64,000 bases of DNA from Colwellia demingiae (lineage in GTDB: Bacteria; Pseudomonadota; Gammaproteobacteria; Enterobacterales; Alteromonadaceae), in the NCBI RefSeq assembly GCF_007954275.1, contig NZ_VOLT01000006.1, positions 248,001 through 312,000 of the forward strand, read 5' to 3'. A program made the translations under genes and the position numbers. Below are positions 10,144 to 20,423 of this stretch, in pieces; within the stretch, counting starts at the first letter, position 1, and each line of letters opens with the position of its first letter. The notes beneath the pieces were generated by a model. It saw nothing but the letters and a program-made list of their open reading frames with translations, had not been told where the DNA came from and made no database searches.

Positions 10144-10180
10144 AAAAAGCCTTATTTCTAAAATAGAAATAAGGCTTTTT
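10144..10180. terminator. Bidirectional intrinsic terminator between the Yip1 gene and purF
   Basis: A perfect 17-bp stem (AAAAAGCCTTATTTCTA and its complement) with a 3-base loop and A/T flanks on both sides. It serves both convergent genes. Confidence 0.92.
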
Positions 10181-10241
10181 TATGTTTTTATATTCTAGAA
10201 AAGATATAAATCAATCAGTAGTTACTTAATTAGTATGCGTA

Positions 10242-11759
10242 CTACTCTGCACCTTCATTGTACATATCAATAACAGAATCGGCATCTTTATCTGATTCTT
10301 CTTTGCTAGTATTGTTACGTAATGCATCTAACCTTTCTAAATATTCTTGGTCAATATCATTGGTTACATAATTACCATTAAATACTGAAGTATCAAAACT
10401 TTTTATTTCTGGATTGCCAACGCTAACTGCAGAGATTAAATCACCAAGAGATTGGTATATTAGTTTATCTGCACCAAGTAAATTACAAATATCATCTAAT
10501 TCACGGCCATGTGCTATAAGTTCATTAGCACTTGGCATATCTATACCATAAACATTAGGGAATCTTACTTCAGGTGCCGCTGAAGCAAAATAAACTTTAT
10601 TTGCACCTGCCGCACGCGCCATATTAATTATTTGTTCAGAGGTTGTTCCTCGAACAATAGAGTCGTCTACAAGTAAAACATTTTTACCCTTAAACTCTGT
10701 GGTAATAGCGTTAAGCTTTTGACGAACAGATTTTTTACGTTGCTCTTGACCCGGCATAATAAAAGTACGGCCAATATATCGGTTTTTAACAAAACCTTGT
10801 CGGTAAGGTAAGTTAAGCTGCTTTGCTATTTGTAAAGCAATATCGCAGGATGTTTCAGGGATTGGAATAACAACGTCAATATCAACATCTTGCCATTCTA
10901 CGGCAATTTTCTCACCTAGCTTAGTTCCCATTTCTACACGAGAGGCATAAACAGACATTTTATCCATGGTTGAATCAGGACGGGCAAAATAAACAAATTC
11001 AAAAATACACGGGCTGTAAACAGGGTTTTCAGCACATTGCTGGCTATGAATTTGGCCATTTTCAGAAAAGAAAATTGTTTCACCTGGGGCAACATCACGT
11101 ACAAAGTCAAAAGAACATGCATCGAGTGCTACTGATTCAGAAGCAACCATATACTCAACGCCTAACTCAGTTTCTCTCTTACCAAAAACTAAAGGACGGA
11201 TACCGTTAGGATCACGAAATGCAATCATACCGTGGCCAACAATAAGAGCGACAGTAGCATATGCTCCACGAACACGTTTATGGACTTTAGCGACAGCATT
11301 AAAAATATCTTCCGGAGTAAGCGAAATATTTTCACTTTGCTGTAACTCATGCGCTAGGATGTTTAGTAAAACTTCTGAATCTGAAGTAGTGTTAACATGG
11401 CGACGAGCTTCATCAAATAGCCATGTTCTTAATTCTTCAGCATTGGTTAAATTACCGTTATGCGCTAATGACAAACCAAATGGAGAGTTTGCATAAAAAG
11501 GTTGTGCTTCTGAAGAGCTAGAAGTGCCCGCTGTCGGATAGCGAATATGACCAATACCAATATTTCCTTGTAGGCGAAGCATATGGCGAGTATGAAAAAC
11601 ATCTTTCACTAAACCATTGCCTTTTCTTAGCCGAAAAGTATTATTATGAATTGTTACAATACCAGCAGCATCTTGACCACGATGCTGAAGTACGGTTAAT
11701 CCATCATATATATTCTGACTAACAGGGGTTTTACCGACAATACCAACAATACCACACAT
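10242..11759 (-). CDS. purF: Amidophosphoribosyltransferase
   Basis: PurF makes phosphoribosylamine from PRPP and glutamine, the first committed step of purine synthesis. The nucleophile Cys2 (MCGIVG) of the Ntn glutaminase domain is at the very N-terminus. The C-terminal phosphoribosyltransferase domain has the PRPP loop [14 protein letters not shown]. The length (505 residues) matches E. coli PurF. It is last in the truA-accD-folC-dedD-cvpA-purF series and is preceded by 170 bp containing a perfect hairpin, so it probably also has its own promoter. I did not find a convincing PurR box upstream. Confidence 0.97.
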   Translation of the reverse strand: MCGIVGIVGKTPVSQNIYDGLTVLQHRGQDAAGIVTIHNNTFRLRKGNGLVKDVFHTRHMLRLQGNIGIGHIRYPTAGTSSSSEAQPFYANSPFGLSLAHNGNLTNAEELRTWLFDEARRHVNTTSDSEVLLNILAHELQQSENISLTPEDIFNAVAKVHKRVRGAYATVALIVGHGMIAFRDPNGIRPLVFGKRETELGVEYMVASESVALDACSFDFVRDVAPGETIFFSENGQIHSQQCAENPVYSPCIFEFVYFARPDSTMDKMSVYASRVEMGTKLGEKIAVEWQDVDIDVVIPIPETSCDIALQIAKQLNLPYRQGFVKNRYIGRTFIMPGQEQRKKSVRQKLNAITTEFKGKNVLLVDDSIVRGTTSEQIINMARAAGANKVYFASAAPEVRFPNVYGIDMPSANELIAHGRELDDICNLLGADKLIYQSLGDLISAVSVGNPEIKSFDTSVFNGNYVTNDIDQEYLERLDALRNNTSKEESDKDADSVIDMYNEGAE

Positions 11760-11847
11760 GAAATTCTCTCCACAAAAAAAACATTTAAATACTTACTTTA
11801 ACTAAAGCATTTTGCTTAGGATGGTGTTAACCATCTAATAAATATTG

Positions 11848-11880
11848 AGTTATAAGATATTGAAATAATATCTTATAACT
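11848..11880 (-). terminator. Perfect 14-bp hairpin between cvpA and purF
   Basis: AGTTATAAGATATT and its exact complement flank a 5-base loop. It lies downstream of cvpA and 90 bp before purF. No U run follows, so it could be an attenuator or an operator rather than a plain terminator. A second small palindrome (GATGGT-GTTA-ACCATC) stands at 11819-11834. Confidence 0.5.
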
Positions 11881-11929
11881 TATCGTATACGGATTTACTC
11901 CGCATGGACTTAGTCATTCTCAGCAACAA

Positions 11930-12412
11930 CTAAGTTAAAAAACTTGATGACCCTTTAAGGTACTCAAAAAACCATTCGACGACCAAGGTAAACTCAGGAA
12001 TTAATTGAGAGCTTTGCCACCACGGTGTTTTTGCTGCACCGGTAAAAGCATCGACAAAAAATAACATGGCACTGATAATGAGTACTCCTCGAAGTGCTCC
12101 AAAAACAAGCCCTAAAACACGATCTGTACCAGAAAGGCCTGTTTTGCTAACCAATTGCCCAATAAGATAATTAACCAAAGCACCAAGGACTAAGGTTGAT
12201 ATAAAAAGAATGGCGACGGCTGCGGCATTACGCAAAAAAGGATCAGAAATATTTGTTAACAGATTGGCGAGATTTGCGTAAAAAGTACTAGCAATGAAGA
12301 AGGCACTGATCCAAATAACTAGAGATACGGCTTCTTTGACAAAACCTCGTATTAAACTGACTAGTGTTGATACGCCTATAACGGCCAAAATGGCGTAATC
12401 TATCCAAACCAT
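11930..12412 (-). CDS. cvpA: CvpA family inner membrane protein
   Basis: A 160-residue protein with four hydrophobic segments, starting [24 protein letters not shown], which is diagnostic of CvpA. E. coli CvpA is needed for colicin V production and its loss affects envelope stress tolerance; its exact activity is not established. It sits between dedD and purF, the conserved place for this gene. Confidence 0.93.
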   Translation of the reverse strand: MVWIDYAILAVIGVSTLVSLIRGFVKEAVSLVIWISAFFIASTFYANLANLLTNISDPFLRNAAAVAILFISTLVLGALVNYLIGQLVSKTGLSGTDRVLGLVFGALRGVLIISAMLFFVDAFTGAAKTPWWQSSQLIPEFTLVVEWFFEYLKGSSSFLT

Positions 12413-12502
12413 AACTTGAATGTCTCGTTGAGTTTATCTAAATTAGAGGCGCGCATTCTATCAGAATTAGCCAAATAATGCCTAGCATTTTATAAAAGTC
12501 CG

Positions 12503-13117
12503 CTACTTATTTGGTTCAAAATACGCAACTTTGCCTTGGATGCCTGTAAGGTTTTTTAAAGCGGGTAACTTTTTAACCATGGCGGTCTTTATTAATTCAG
12601 GTCCTATTATGACCTTAGTTAATGTGCCTTGCTTAGTTTTGATTGGTTTGGTAAAGGCGATATAGCCTTGAGATTTTAATTTTTTTAATAGCTGGGCAAC
12701 ATTATCTTTATTTTTAAAGCTCCCTAGATGGATAACCCAAGCTTCTTTAGCAACTGCTTTTTCAGGCAACTTCCTCTTTTGCTTGCTCGCTATTTTTACT
12801 GGGGGCTTCACTGCAGGCTTTGTTATTTCATTTGTTACTTGATGAACTTTTTTCGTCGGCTTTGAAGCTGAGTTATCAATAACTGTTTCATCGATTGCTT
12901 GTTCATTAGAGATAGGTGTCACTTTTTGTCGTACTAACTTATCTTCGGGAAATGGTTTGTTGGTCAATTGACCAGAAAACACCTCTGCTTTTGGGATTGC
13001 TTCAAAATCATCTTGGTGTGATTTTTTCTCTCCATCGAGTAAGTCTGGTAAGAAAATAATAACCACGGCTGCAACAATAATAGTCCCGACAAGGCGATTT
13101 TGAAACGGTGTAGACAA
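12503..13117 (-). CDS. dedD: SPOR-domain cell division protein DedD
   Basis: DedD is a bitopic inner membrane protein whose periplasmic SPOR domain binds denuded peptidoglycan at the septum. The 204-residue protein has an N-terminal membrane anchor (residues 8-26, LVGTIIVAAVVIIFLPDLLDG), a long Lys/Pro-rich linker and a C-terminal SPOR domain (about 125-200, starting AWVIHLGSFKN). The start is TTG at 13117, supported by TTAGGAG 7 bases upstream. It is 27 bp downstream of folC and surely in the same operon. Confidence 0.92.
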   Translation of the reverse strand: MSTPFQNRLVGTIIVAAVVIIFLPDLLDGEKKSHQDDFEAIPKAEVFSGQLTNKPFPEDKLVRQKVTPISNEQAIDETVIDNSASKPTKKVHQVTNEITKPAVKPPVKIASKQKRKLPEKAVAKEAWVIHLGSFKNKDNVAQLLKKLKSQGYIAFTKPIKTKQGTLTKVIIGPELIKTAMVKKLPALKNLTGIQGKVAYFEPNK

Positions 13118-13144
13118 GAGACACTCCTAATTAATACTACTCAG

Positions 13145-14458
13145 CTACCCAATAGTTAGCTGAGCTCTGATTTTCGAAACGGTAAAAAATGAACCAAATA
13201 CAAGAATTAAGTCAGACGAATTAGACTGCTTATTCGCCATTCTAAATGCCTCATCCACATTGTCAAAACAATTAACTGTATTTGTAAATAAAGCTAACTT
13301 ACTTGCCATTGTTTCTTTTGTAGCAGCCCTTGGCACACTTAACGCTCCGGTATACCAAAAATCGACATCATCTTTTAATGATTCTAAACTCGCACTAATA
13401 TCTTTATCGCCCAACATAGCAACCACTGCATAAATATTTTGATAGTTAGCTTTCTTTTTTATCTGCTTAAGGTAACCAGCGAGATAACGAGTAGCCTGTG
13501 GATTATGACCAACATCAAGAATAACATCACATAAACCCTTCTGTTTTATTAATTCAGTTCGTCCTGCAACCTTAGTCTTCGAAATAACTTCATTTACAAA
13601 ATCAGATGTCAGCGTCAAGTTCAGCCTTTCTAATACCATAAGTGCAGTCGCGACATTATCCCGTGGGATATGAGTAGCTTTTAGTTCTGTTAACTGCGTC
13701 TTTTTGCTTTTCCAAGTCCACAGGAATTCGCTATTTTCAACGATAAAGTCCTGGTCACGTAAGAATAACCTGTCACTATAATTTTCATGTAACTGATTGG
13801 CATGGGCTAACACTGATTTTGGTGCGCTGGTATCACCAATAACAATGTCTTGCTCTTGTCGCATGATTCCTGCTTTTTCAAAACCAATAGTCTCTCTATC
13901 GTTGCCTAGAAAGCTTTGATGGTCGAGATCTATTGTTGTGATGACAGCTATATCAGCATCAATAATATTAGTTGCATCTAACCGGCCACCTAAGCCAACT
14001 TCAAGAATAATAAAACTTGGCTTAGCTTCCATTAACACGAGTAATGCAGCTAACGTCGTATACTCATAATAGCTAAGAGAAATATCTTCTCTGGCGTCTT
14101 CAATGCGTTTAAAAGCATTTATTAGGGCCAGATCTTCTACATCTTGCTTATTTATCCGCAGGCGCTCATTAAAGTGCTCAATATGAGGAGATGAATAAAC
14201 CGCAACACCTCGCTGTGAAACAAGTTCTTTACTATTGAGTAAGGCGTTTTCAATGAAAGCGCAGGTGGTACCTTTACCATTAGTGCCTGCAACAGTAATA
14301 ACCTTAGCAAAATTCAAATTAATAGCTAAGCGCTCTGCAACTTTGCCAACACGAGATAAGCCAAGGTCTATCTCAGTACTATGTAGGTTTTCTAAATAAT
14401 AAAGCCACTGATCGAGATTAGTTAAATCTTGATAGTGGCTTGAATTGTATTTTGACAT
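13145..14458 (-). CDS. folC: Bifunctional dihydrofolate synthase / folylpolyglutamate synthase
   Basis: FolC adds glutamate to dihydropteroate and then further glutamates to folates. It is a Mur-ligase-type enzyme. The P-loop VAGTNGKGTTCAF is near residues 57-69, the EVGLGGRLDATN motif near 154 and the C-terminal ligase domain contains DVGHNPQAT. The length (437 residues) is normal. It follows accD by 59 bp and is followed by dedD, as in E. coli and Pseudomonas. Confidence 0.96.
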   Translation of the reverse strand: MSKYNSSHYQDLTNLDQWLYYLENLHSTEIDLGLSRVGKVAERLAINLNFAKVITVAGTNGKGTTCAFIENALLNSKELVSQRGVAVYSSPHIEHFNERLRINKQDVEDLALINAFKRIEDAREDISLSYYEYTTLAALLVLMEAKPSFIILEVGLGGRLDATNIIDADIAVITTIDLDHQSFLGNDRETIGFEKAGIMRQEQDIVIGDTSAPKSVLAHANQLHENYSDRLFLRDQDFIVENSEFLWTWKSKKTQLTELKATHIPRDNVATALMVLERLNLTLTSDFVNEVISKTKVAGRTELIKQKGLCDVILDVGHNPQATRYLAGYLKQIKKKANYQNIYAVVAMLGDKDISASLESLKDDVDFWYTGALSVPRAATKETMASKLALFTNTVNCFDNVDEAFRMANKQSNSSDLILVFGSFFTVSKIRAQLTIG

Positions 14459-14517
14459 GTATTCATCAACAAGTGATTTGAGTTAAATAGACAATAACGG
14501 CTATTCGTTGATACTAA

Positions 14518-15375
14518 TTACGAAACAACGCTAGTTTGGCCCATAAACTTACCTAACATACGCGCTAAAGTAACTTTCATTTCGCGGCGGTCAATAATCA
14601 TATCAATTGCGCCTTTCTCTAATAAAAATTCACTGCGTTGGAAACCTTCAGGTAATTTCTCTCTAACGGTTTGCTCAATAACACGTGGACCAGCAAAACC
14701 AATTAGCGCTTTTGGCTCAGCAACATTGATGTCACCTAACATAGCCAAACTTGCTGATACACCGCCCATCGTTGGATCGGTTAATACAGAAACGTAAGGA
14801 AGACCTTTTTCACTCATTTTAGCGAGAGCTGCACTAGTCTTTGCCATTTGCATTAAAGAGAAAAGTGCTTCTTGCATACGGGCACCGCCACTAGCAGAGA
14901 AACATATAAAGGGTAGATTATGCTCTAAACAATACTCAACACCCTTAACAAAACGTGCGCCTACTACAGAAGCCATTGAACCGCCAAGGAATGCAAATTC
15001 AAACGCAGCAACGACAACTGGCATGCCGTGTAATTCACCTTTCATTACAACAAGAGCATCTTTCTCACCGGTATTCTTTTGCGCTGCACTTAAACGATCT
15101 TTATATCGTTTAGAGTCTTTAAACTTTAAGATATCTTGTGCTTCAAACTCTTCACCTAATTCCATGCGATTATCATGGTCAAGAAAGCTATCAATACGTT
15201 TACGAGCACTGATACGCATATGGTGGTCACATTTAGGACATACTGAAATTTGACGCTCTAATTCAGCTTTATAAAGCACGGCATTACATGAAGAACATTT
15301 ACTCCATACACCTTCAGGAATGCTACTTTTTTGAGTCGTTTTTGCTCTCGGGAGAATTTTTTCTATCCAGCTCAT
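14518..15375 (-). CDS. accD: Acetyl-CoA carboxylase carboxyltransferase subunit beta
   Basis: AccD pairs with AccA to carboxylate acetyl-CoA to malonyl-CoA, the first step of fatty acid synthesis. The 285-residue protein has the N-terminal zinc ribbon (Cys27, Cys30, Cys46, Cys49). The crotonase-like carboxyltransferase core follows ([19 protein letters not shown] and [11 protein letters not shown]). The dedA gene often found between truA and accD in enterobacteria is absent here. Confidence 0.97.
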   Translation of the reverse strand: MSWIEKILPRAKTTQKSSIPEGVWSKCSSCNAVLYKAELERQISVCPKCDHHMRISARKRIDSFLDHDNRMELGEEFEAQDILKFKDSKRYKDRLSAAQKNTGEKDALVVMKGELHGMPVVVAAFEFAFLGGSMASVVGARFVKGVEYCLEHNLPFICFSASGGARMQEALFSLMQMAKTSAALAKMSEKGLPYVSVLTDPTMGGVSASLAMLGDINVAEPKALIGFAGPRVIEQTVREKLPEGFQRSEFLLEKGAIDMIIDRREMKVTLARMLGKFMGQTSVVS

Positions 15376-15537
15376 AATTTTATTTTGGCCTGTTGCAACG
15401 AAATATCTGTCGGTTTATTGATGGAGCACTCCATCAAACTCTATTCTAAACCGCACATTAGACCATAGTATAACCTATAGAATATAGAAAAAACTGGTCT
15501 GCTCAGTAAATAATTGTGATTTGATTAAACTTTCTAT

Positions 15538-16317
15538 CTATAAAAATAATGGCCCTAAACGGCTTTTAGGTAATTCAAAGTTCTTAGGGTAATCCACATC
15601 GATAAAATATAAACCTTCTGGTGGTGCAGTAACACCTGCAACACAGCGGTTTTTAGCCAATAAAACTTCTTTCATCCAATGTGGTGTTTCTTGTGATTGA
15701 CCAACTCGCATCAAGCTACCAACAATGTTTCGCACCATGTGATGTAAAAAAGCATTGGCTTTAATATCAACAACAAGATAATCCCCCTGTCGTGTCACCC
15801 GACAATGTTTTATCGTACGAACCGCAGAATGAGATTGACAATGCACAGTTCTAAACGAGGTAAAGTCATGTTTACCGATAAGATAATCAGCACCTTGTTG
15901 CATAAGACTTTCATCTAAAGCGTAGTGACAATGACTAATACCATGACTCAATATTGCTGAACGAAGTGGTTTATTGTAAATAATATAACGATAATTTCTT
16001 GCTGTGGCACTAAAGCGTGCATGAAATTCGTCATCAACTTTCTTTACCCAAGCAACGGCGATATCAGAAGGTAAGTGAGTATTTACGCCTAAAGTCCAAG
16101 CACTATCCTTGCGTTTTTTTGAAGTGTCAAAATGAATCACTTGATTGGTTGCATTAACCCCTGTGTCGGTTCGCCCGGCACAAACCACTTCAATTTTTTC
16201 ATCTGCAATTTTAGATAATGCTTTTTCTAACTTTTCTTGTACCGTGATAACATTATTTTGGCGTTGCCAGCCACAATAATTTTTACCATCATACTCAATG
16301 CCTAACGCATAACGCAT
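15538..16317 (-). CDS. truA: tRNA pseudouridine synthase A (positions 38-40)
   Basis: TruA isomerises uridines 38, 39 and 40 in the anticodon stem-loop of many tRNAs. The catalytic Asp51 lies in [11 protein letters not shown]. The N-terminus [11 protein letters not shown] and the conserved [12 protein letters not shown] segment are also typical. The length (259 residues) is normal. It lies between fimV and accD, as in many gammaproteobacteria. Confidence 0.96.
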   Translation of the reverse strand: MRYALGIEYDGKNYCGWQRQNNVITVQEKLEKALSKIADEKIEVVCAGRTDTGVNATNQVIHFDTSKKRKDSAWTLGVNTHLPSDIAVAWVKKVDDEFHARFSATARNYRYIIYNKPLRSAILSHGISHCHYALDESLMQQGADYLIGKHDFTSFRTVHCQSHSAVRTIKHCRVTRQGDYLVVDIKANAFLHHMVRNIVGSLMRVGQSQETPHWMKEVLLAKNRCVAGVTAPPEGLYFIDVDYPKNFELPKSRLGPLFL

Positions 16318-16413
16318 GCAACCCTACCTTTTCTAATGAAGAGATTATTTTCGCTGCGCATTATCCTTTATTTTATGCCGTTAGGCTATTGCTTGTTAGT
16401 TTATATTAACGCC

Positions 16414-19400
16414 TTACAATGAATCTAATAATGCTTGAGCTTCAACTCGCTGAGTTATATCTCCTTTGGAGATTACTTCTTGCAAGATTACTTGAGCATT
16501 TTCTTCATCATTCATTTCTATATACATTTTTGCTAAATCTAGTTTACTCGACATTGAGCCATCTTCATCAACATCCACGCCAGTCTCATTTTGAGCAAAC
16601 TTTCCTAAGCCAACGTCAATATTGGTTTTTTCGTAAGGCTCTGACACATCACCCTCGCCTAAACTATCAGAGATGAGTTCATCGACAGAGACATAATCAT
16701 CTGTTGGTTCTGTTTCCTGAGAGCTTTGAATACTTTCTTCGCCAAGGTTACCATTAGTTAAATCATCACCGATGTCGTCATTTTCAAAGATCAGTTCAAT
16801 CTCATCATTTTCCATTGACGTAGTCGCTGACTCCTCTTCAATATTGGCTAATAGCTCATCAAAATCAACATTAGCTAACTCTTCAATAACGTCTAATTCA
16901 TCAGCTTCTACAAGTGGCTCTTCATCTGAATCAGACATTTCAGATAATAGTTCAGCTAGAACATCTTCATCAGTAAAGTCAGGAGATAGCTCTATAGCCT
17001 CAGGTTGCTCTGTATCAGCTTCAATTGAATCATCTGCTAATAATTGACTTAATTCGGACTCTGTAAAGCCACCTTCAATTTGAGTATTATATGTTTCATC
17101 ATTTGATGAATCAGTTAAGTTATCACCAACGTCGTCTCTTTCATCTTCTTGAAAGTTTCTTGTTGCTTCATCTTTACTGATGGTATCCGCAATAAGTGCA
17201 TCAATATCTAGTTCATCGTCTAACTCATTACTTTCAGTACTTATTAGTGTTTCAGAATTCAACTCAGCGTCATTTTCTTTAGCAATAATATCGGTAAAAT
17301 CAGCGGTAAGAAATGGGGTTACATATTCAGCAGTAAATGCGGATATTTTAGCTTCATTCTCTGCTTTTTCATTTTGAATTTTATGGTCTTCCGGACTTAA
17401 TGTACTATCAGTTACCTTATCAATAGTACTTTTTTCATCCATTCCTTCATCAAGTTTCAACGGATTTATTATCTCTGATGAATCTTGTTTTACAACTTGT
17501 TGAGGTGTTGGAGCATTACCCGACATTGATTCAAGTAGTGCATCAATGTCATCAGGATCTGTAACTTCTGCTGAATCATTTATTGAGTCAAGCAACGCAT
17601 CAATATCATCAGGGTCGGTTACCTCTGCTGTATCATTTTCTGGGTTACTTACCGAATCATTTATTGAATCAAGCAACGCATCTATATCATCAGGGTCGGT
17701 TACCTCTGCTGTGTCATCTTCTGGGTTACTTACCGAATCATTTATTGAATCAAGCAACGCATCAATATCATCAGGGTCGGTTACCTCTGCTGTGTCACCT
17801 TCAGGGCTACTTACCGAATCATTTATTGAATCAAGTAACGCATCAATATCATCAGGGTCGGTTACCTCTGCGGTGTCATTAACTGAATCACTTACTGGCT
17901 CATTTATTGAATCAAGTAACGCATCGATATCATCAGGGTCGGTTACCTCTGCAATGTCATTAGCTGAATCACTTACTGGCTCATTTATTGAGTCAAGCAA
18001 CGCATCGATATCATCCGGGTCTGTTACCTCTGCGGTGTCATTAACTGAATCACTTACTGGCTCATTTATTGAGTCAAGCAACGCATCGATATCATCCGGG
18101 TCTGTTAACTCTACAGTGTCATTAACTGAATCACTTACTGGCTCATTTATTGAGTCAAGCAACGCATCGATATCATCAGGGTCGGTTACCTCTGCTGTGT
18201 CATTTTCTGGGCTACTTACCGAATCATTTACTGACTCAAGCAGCGCATCGATATCATCAGGGTCTGTTACCTCTACAGTGTCATTTTCTGGGCTACTTAC
18301 CGAATAATTTACTGAGTCAAGCAACGCATCGATATCATCCGGGTCTGTTAACTCTACAGTGTCATTAACTGAGTCACTTACTGGCTCACTTATTGAGTCA
18401 AGCAACGCATCAATATCATCAGGGTCGGTTACCTCTGCTGTGTCATTTTCTGAATCATTGATTGATTCAAGCAGCGCATCGATATCATCCGGATCTGTTA
18501 CCTCTGCCGTGTCATTTAATGAGTCACTTACCGAGTCGCTTTCTGAATCACTAACTGAGTCAAGTAACGCATCGATATCATCAGGGTCTGTTACCTCTGC
18601 GGCTTCATCTTTTGTTTCGATAGGCTCTTCGAAAACTAGGTCTTCATCAACAGAATCATCCAAGCCACTAAGTAGATCATTTAGATCATCTTGGCTTAAC
18701 TCGCCCCCTTCAAGCTCTTCATTTTCTGACTTTTCAGCTTCATCATCTAAACCTGATAATAATGAATCTAAGTCATCTTGATCCAACTCACCACCATCAA
18801 GAATATCAATGTCACTTTCATCATCTAATAGGATGTCTTCAAGATCATCTAAGCTATCGTCTTCATCCAAGTGAATAACGTCATCATCACTGTCAATTAA
18901 ATCTATATACAGATCATCATCCAAGTTCAACTCATCATCAAGTGATAAATCAAGTTCATCGTCTAAGTTCAACTCATCATCAAGTGATAAATCAAGCTCA
19001 TCGTCCAAGTTCAACTCATCATCAAGTGACAAATCAAACTCATCGTCCAAGTTTAATTCATCATCCAGTGATAACTCTTCAGATGCGCTTTCTTTTTTAG
19101 CGACAGGTACTTGTTTTTTATTATCTAATTCGTTGAAGAAAACTTCATCCGAGGCCTGTTTCCGGCGTTTAAACAAAAAAGCCAGTAATAGTAGTATGAG
19201 GATCGCCGGCAGAGTGCCCATGACAATTTTGAACCACAAGCTTGACATGATATCTTGTTCCGCTAGTGCAGCCTGCTGTCTCTCTAATAAAAGCTCTTTT
19301 TCTCTGGCTTCAGCCTTTGCTAATAGGGCTTGCTGCAACTTGATCATATCATCCATTTGCAGCTTGATTTCTTTGCCTTTCGCTACCTCATTCTGCATGA

Positions 19401-20028
19401 TGCCAAGTTTGTCATTAAAGGAGGTAAGCCGCTGACGTAAATCATCATTTTCTTTTAAAATAGCTTGCAAACCGTCAATTGAGTCTGAGATATCGTTTTG
19501 AATATGTTCTAATCGTTCCTGCTGTTGACCATCAATCTTTTGCAATTGGTCATTAATCTCAGTTTTTACTGTTTCTAAGTCTTTTTTCTTAACACTAGGT
19601 TCTATAAACACTGCCTTTTTAGGTGTTTTAGGCTGTGCTTTTTTCCAAGCTTTGCTATCACTTTCAGACTTTTTCTTCGCACTGTTAGTATTTATTGCCA
19701 TCATATTATTAAACGATGGAATTTTTAAATATTGTCCTTCAACCAAATAATTAATGTTGCTATCGACAAACGCTTGTGGATTTTCTTGATATAACGCCTG
19801 CATGACTTGATATACGCTCAAGCGATTATCAGGGCGAATCCGAGTAGCAATGTTCCATAGAGTATCTTTAGAGGTGATTGGGCCATATCTATCATAAGGA
19901 AAAACATCACTACTTTTAGGTCCTCGCATGCGAATGCCGCGTTCTTCTTCTGCAATAACTGGGAAGTGGGCCGTGAGTATGCCAATAATAATCGCCTGCC
20001 ATAGGCACAGACGCAATAAATGTTGCAT
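16414..20028 (-). CDS. fimV: FimV-family polar landmark / pilus assembly protein with expanded acidic repeats
   Basis: FimV/HubP proteins mark cell poles and organise type IV pilus, flagellar and chromosome-pole machinery. This 1204-residue protein has a signal peptide (about 1-26), a LysM-like peptidoglycan-binding domain (about 45-110, SKDTLWNIATRIRP), a coiled coil (about 150-260) and one transmembrane helix (about 265-287). A very long acidic cytoplasmic part follows, ending in the conserved C-terminal FimV motif (SSKLDLAKMYIEMNDEENAQ, about 1165-1185). The acidic part contains four 14-residue repeats (LSLDDELNLDDE type) and 14 copies of a DPDDIDALL repeat, mostly of 27 residues. The neighbourhood asd-fimV-truA is the classic one. 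Confidence 0.95.
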   Translation of the reverse strand: MQHLLRLCLWQAIIIGILTAHFPVIAEEERGIRMRGPKSSDVFPYDRYGPITSKDTLWNIATRIRPDNRLSVYQVMQALYQENPQAFVDSNINYLVEGQYLKIPSFNNMMAINTNSAKKKSESDSKAWKKAQPKTPKKAVFIEPSVKKKDLETVKTEINDQLQKIDGQQQERLEHIQNDISDSIDGLQAILKENDDLRQRLTSFNDKLGIMQNEVAKGKEIKLQMDDMIKLQQALLAKAEAREKELLLERQQAALAEQDIMSSLWFKIVMGTLPAILILLLLAFLFKRRKQASDEVFFNELDNKKQVPVAKKESASEELSLDDELNLDDEFDLSLDDELNLDDELDLSLDDELNLDDELDLSLDDELNLDDDLYIDLIDSDDDVIHLDEDDSLDDLEDILLDDESDIDILDGGELDQDDLDSLLSGLDDEAEKSENEELEGGELSQDDLNDLLSGLDDSVDEDLVFEEPIETKDEAAEVTDPDDIDALLDSVSDSESDSVSDSLNDTAEVTDPDDIDALLESINDSENDTAEVTDPDDIDALLDSISEPVSDSVNDTVELTDPDDIDALLDSVNYSVSSPENDTVEVTDPDDIDALLESVNDSVSSPENDTAEVTDPDDIDALLDSINEPVSDSVNDTVELTDPDDIDALLDSINEPVSDSVNDTAEVTDPDDIDALLDSINEPVSDSANDIAEVTDPDDIDALLDSINEPVSDSVNDTAEVTDPDDIDALLDSINDSVSSPEGDTAEVTDPDDIDALLDSINDSVSNPEDDTAEVTDPDDIDALLDSINDSVSNPENDTAEVTDPDDIDALLDSINDSAEVTDPDDIDALLESMSGNAPTPQQVVKQDSSEIINPLKLDEGMDEKSTIDKVTDSTLSPEDHKIQNEKAENEAKISAFTAEYVTPFLTADFTDIIAKENDAELNSETLISTESNELDDELDIDALIADTISKDEATRNFQEDERDDVGDNLTDSSNDETYNTQIEGGFTESELSQLLADDSIEADTEQPEAIELSPDFTDEDVLAELLSEMSDSDEEPLVEADELDVIEELANVDFDELLANIEEESATTSMENDEIELIFENDDIGDDLTNGNLGEESIQSSQETEPTDDYVSVDELISDSLGEGDVSEPYEKTNIDVGLGKFAQNETGVDVDEDGSMSSKLDLAKMYIEMNDEENAQVILQEVISKGDITQRVEAQALLDSL
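17521..18604 (-). repeat. 81-bp-class tandem repeats inside fimV (14 copies)
   Basis: Fourteen copies of a unit encoding VTDPDDIDALL(D/E)S plus a variable linker. Most units are 27 codons; the first is longer and the last two are shorter. Linkers fall into classes (INEPVSDSVND, INDSVSSPEND, INDSVSNPEND) that alternate in blocks, suggesting duplications of multi-unit segments. All copies stay in frame. Confidence 0.93.
18907..19074 (-). repeat. 42-bp tandem repeats inside fimV (4 copies)
   Basis: Four consecutive 14-codon units of the form LSLDDELNLDDELD, the first and last slightly diverged, sit soon after the transmembrane helix of FimV. Confidence 0.9.
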
Positions 20029-20353
20029 AAGGATGTCCTAATAAACTAATTTAAGTTATGACGCTGTTCATTATATTTAAAGCGCCAAAAAAATACCGCA
20101 TTACTTTACCTGACTAAGAGATAAAGCTTATCAGGAAGATAAAATGCAATATTTATTCCAAAAAACCATTAACTAACAAGATAATAGCAAATTCAATCAA
20201 TAAGTCTCCTATTATTGTAACTCTTATGTAAATCTATACTTTGTTTTGAGAGGGGAATATATGACTACTTGCCTACTAATTAACTTTATTCCTGTTATAA
20301 AGTCAATGGGGCTCTTAGGGGACTGATAAAGTAAAATTAAGGATTTAAAATTG
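20029..20353. other. Spacer upstream of fimV, no gene seen
   Basis: AT-rich spacer that should hold the fimV promoter (minus strand). I see no coding region and no clear structural RNA. Confidence 0.4.
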
Positions 20354-20400
20354 AAAAACTCGCCAATAACGGTATGACTACGGTTAATGACGAGTTTTTA
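20354..20400 (-). terminator. Intrinsic terminator downstream of asd
   Basis: A long hairpin with outer arms AAAACTCG/CGAGTTTT and inner arms ATAACGGT/ACGGTTAA. About 16 of 19 positions pair, and a T run lies on each side. Confidence 0.75.
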
Positions 20401-20423
20401 TATACTAACTATTGCAGTAAAAG

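Noticed and set aside
17521-18604. Regular direct repeats that could suggest a CRISPR array
   Set aside because: The unit is a coding repeat of about 81 bp in frame with fimV; there are no unique spacers of constant length and no cas genes.
17546-18781. Long Ser-rich open frames on the plus strand opposite fimV
   Set aside because: They are antisense shadows of the Asp/Glu-rich repeats; the fimV frame has the signal peptide, LysM and conserved C-terminus.
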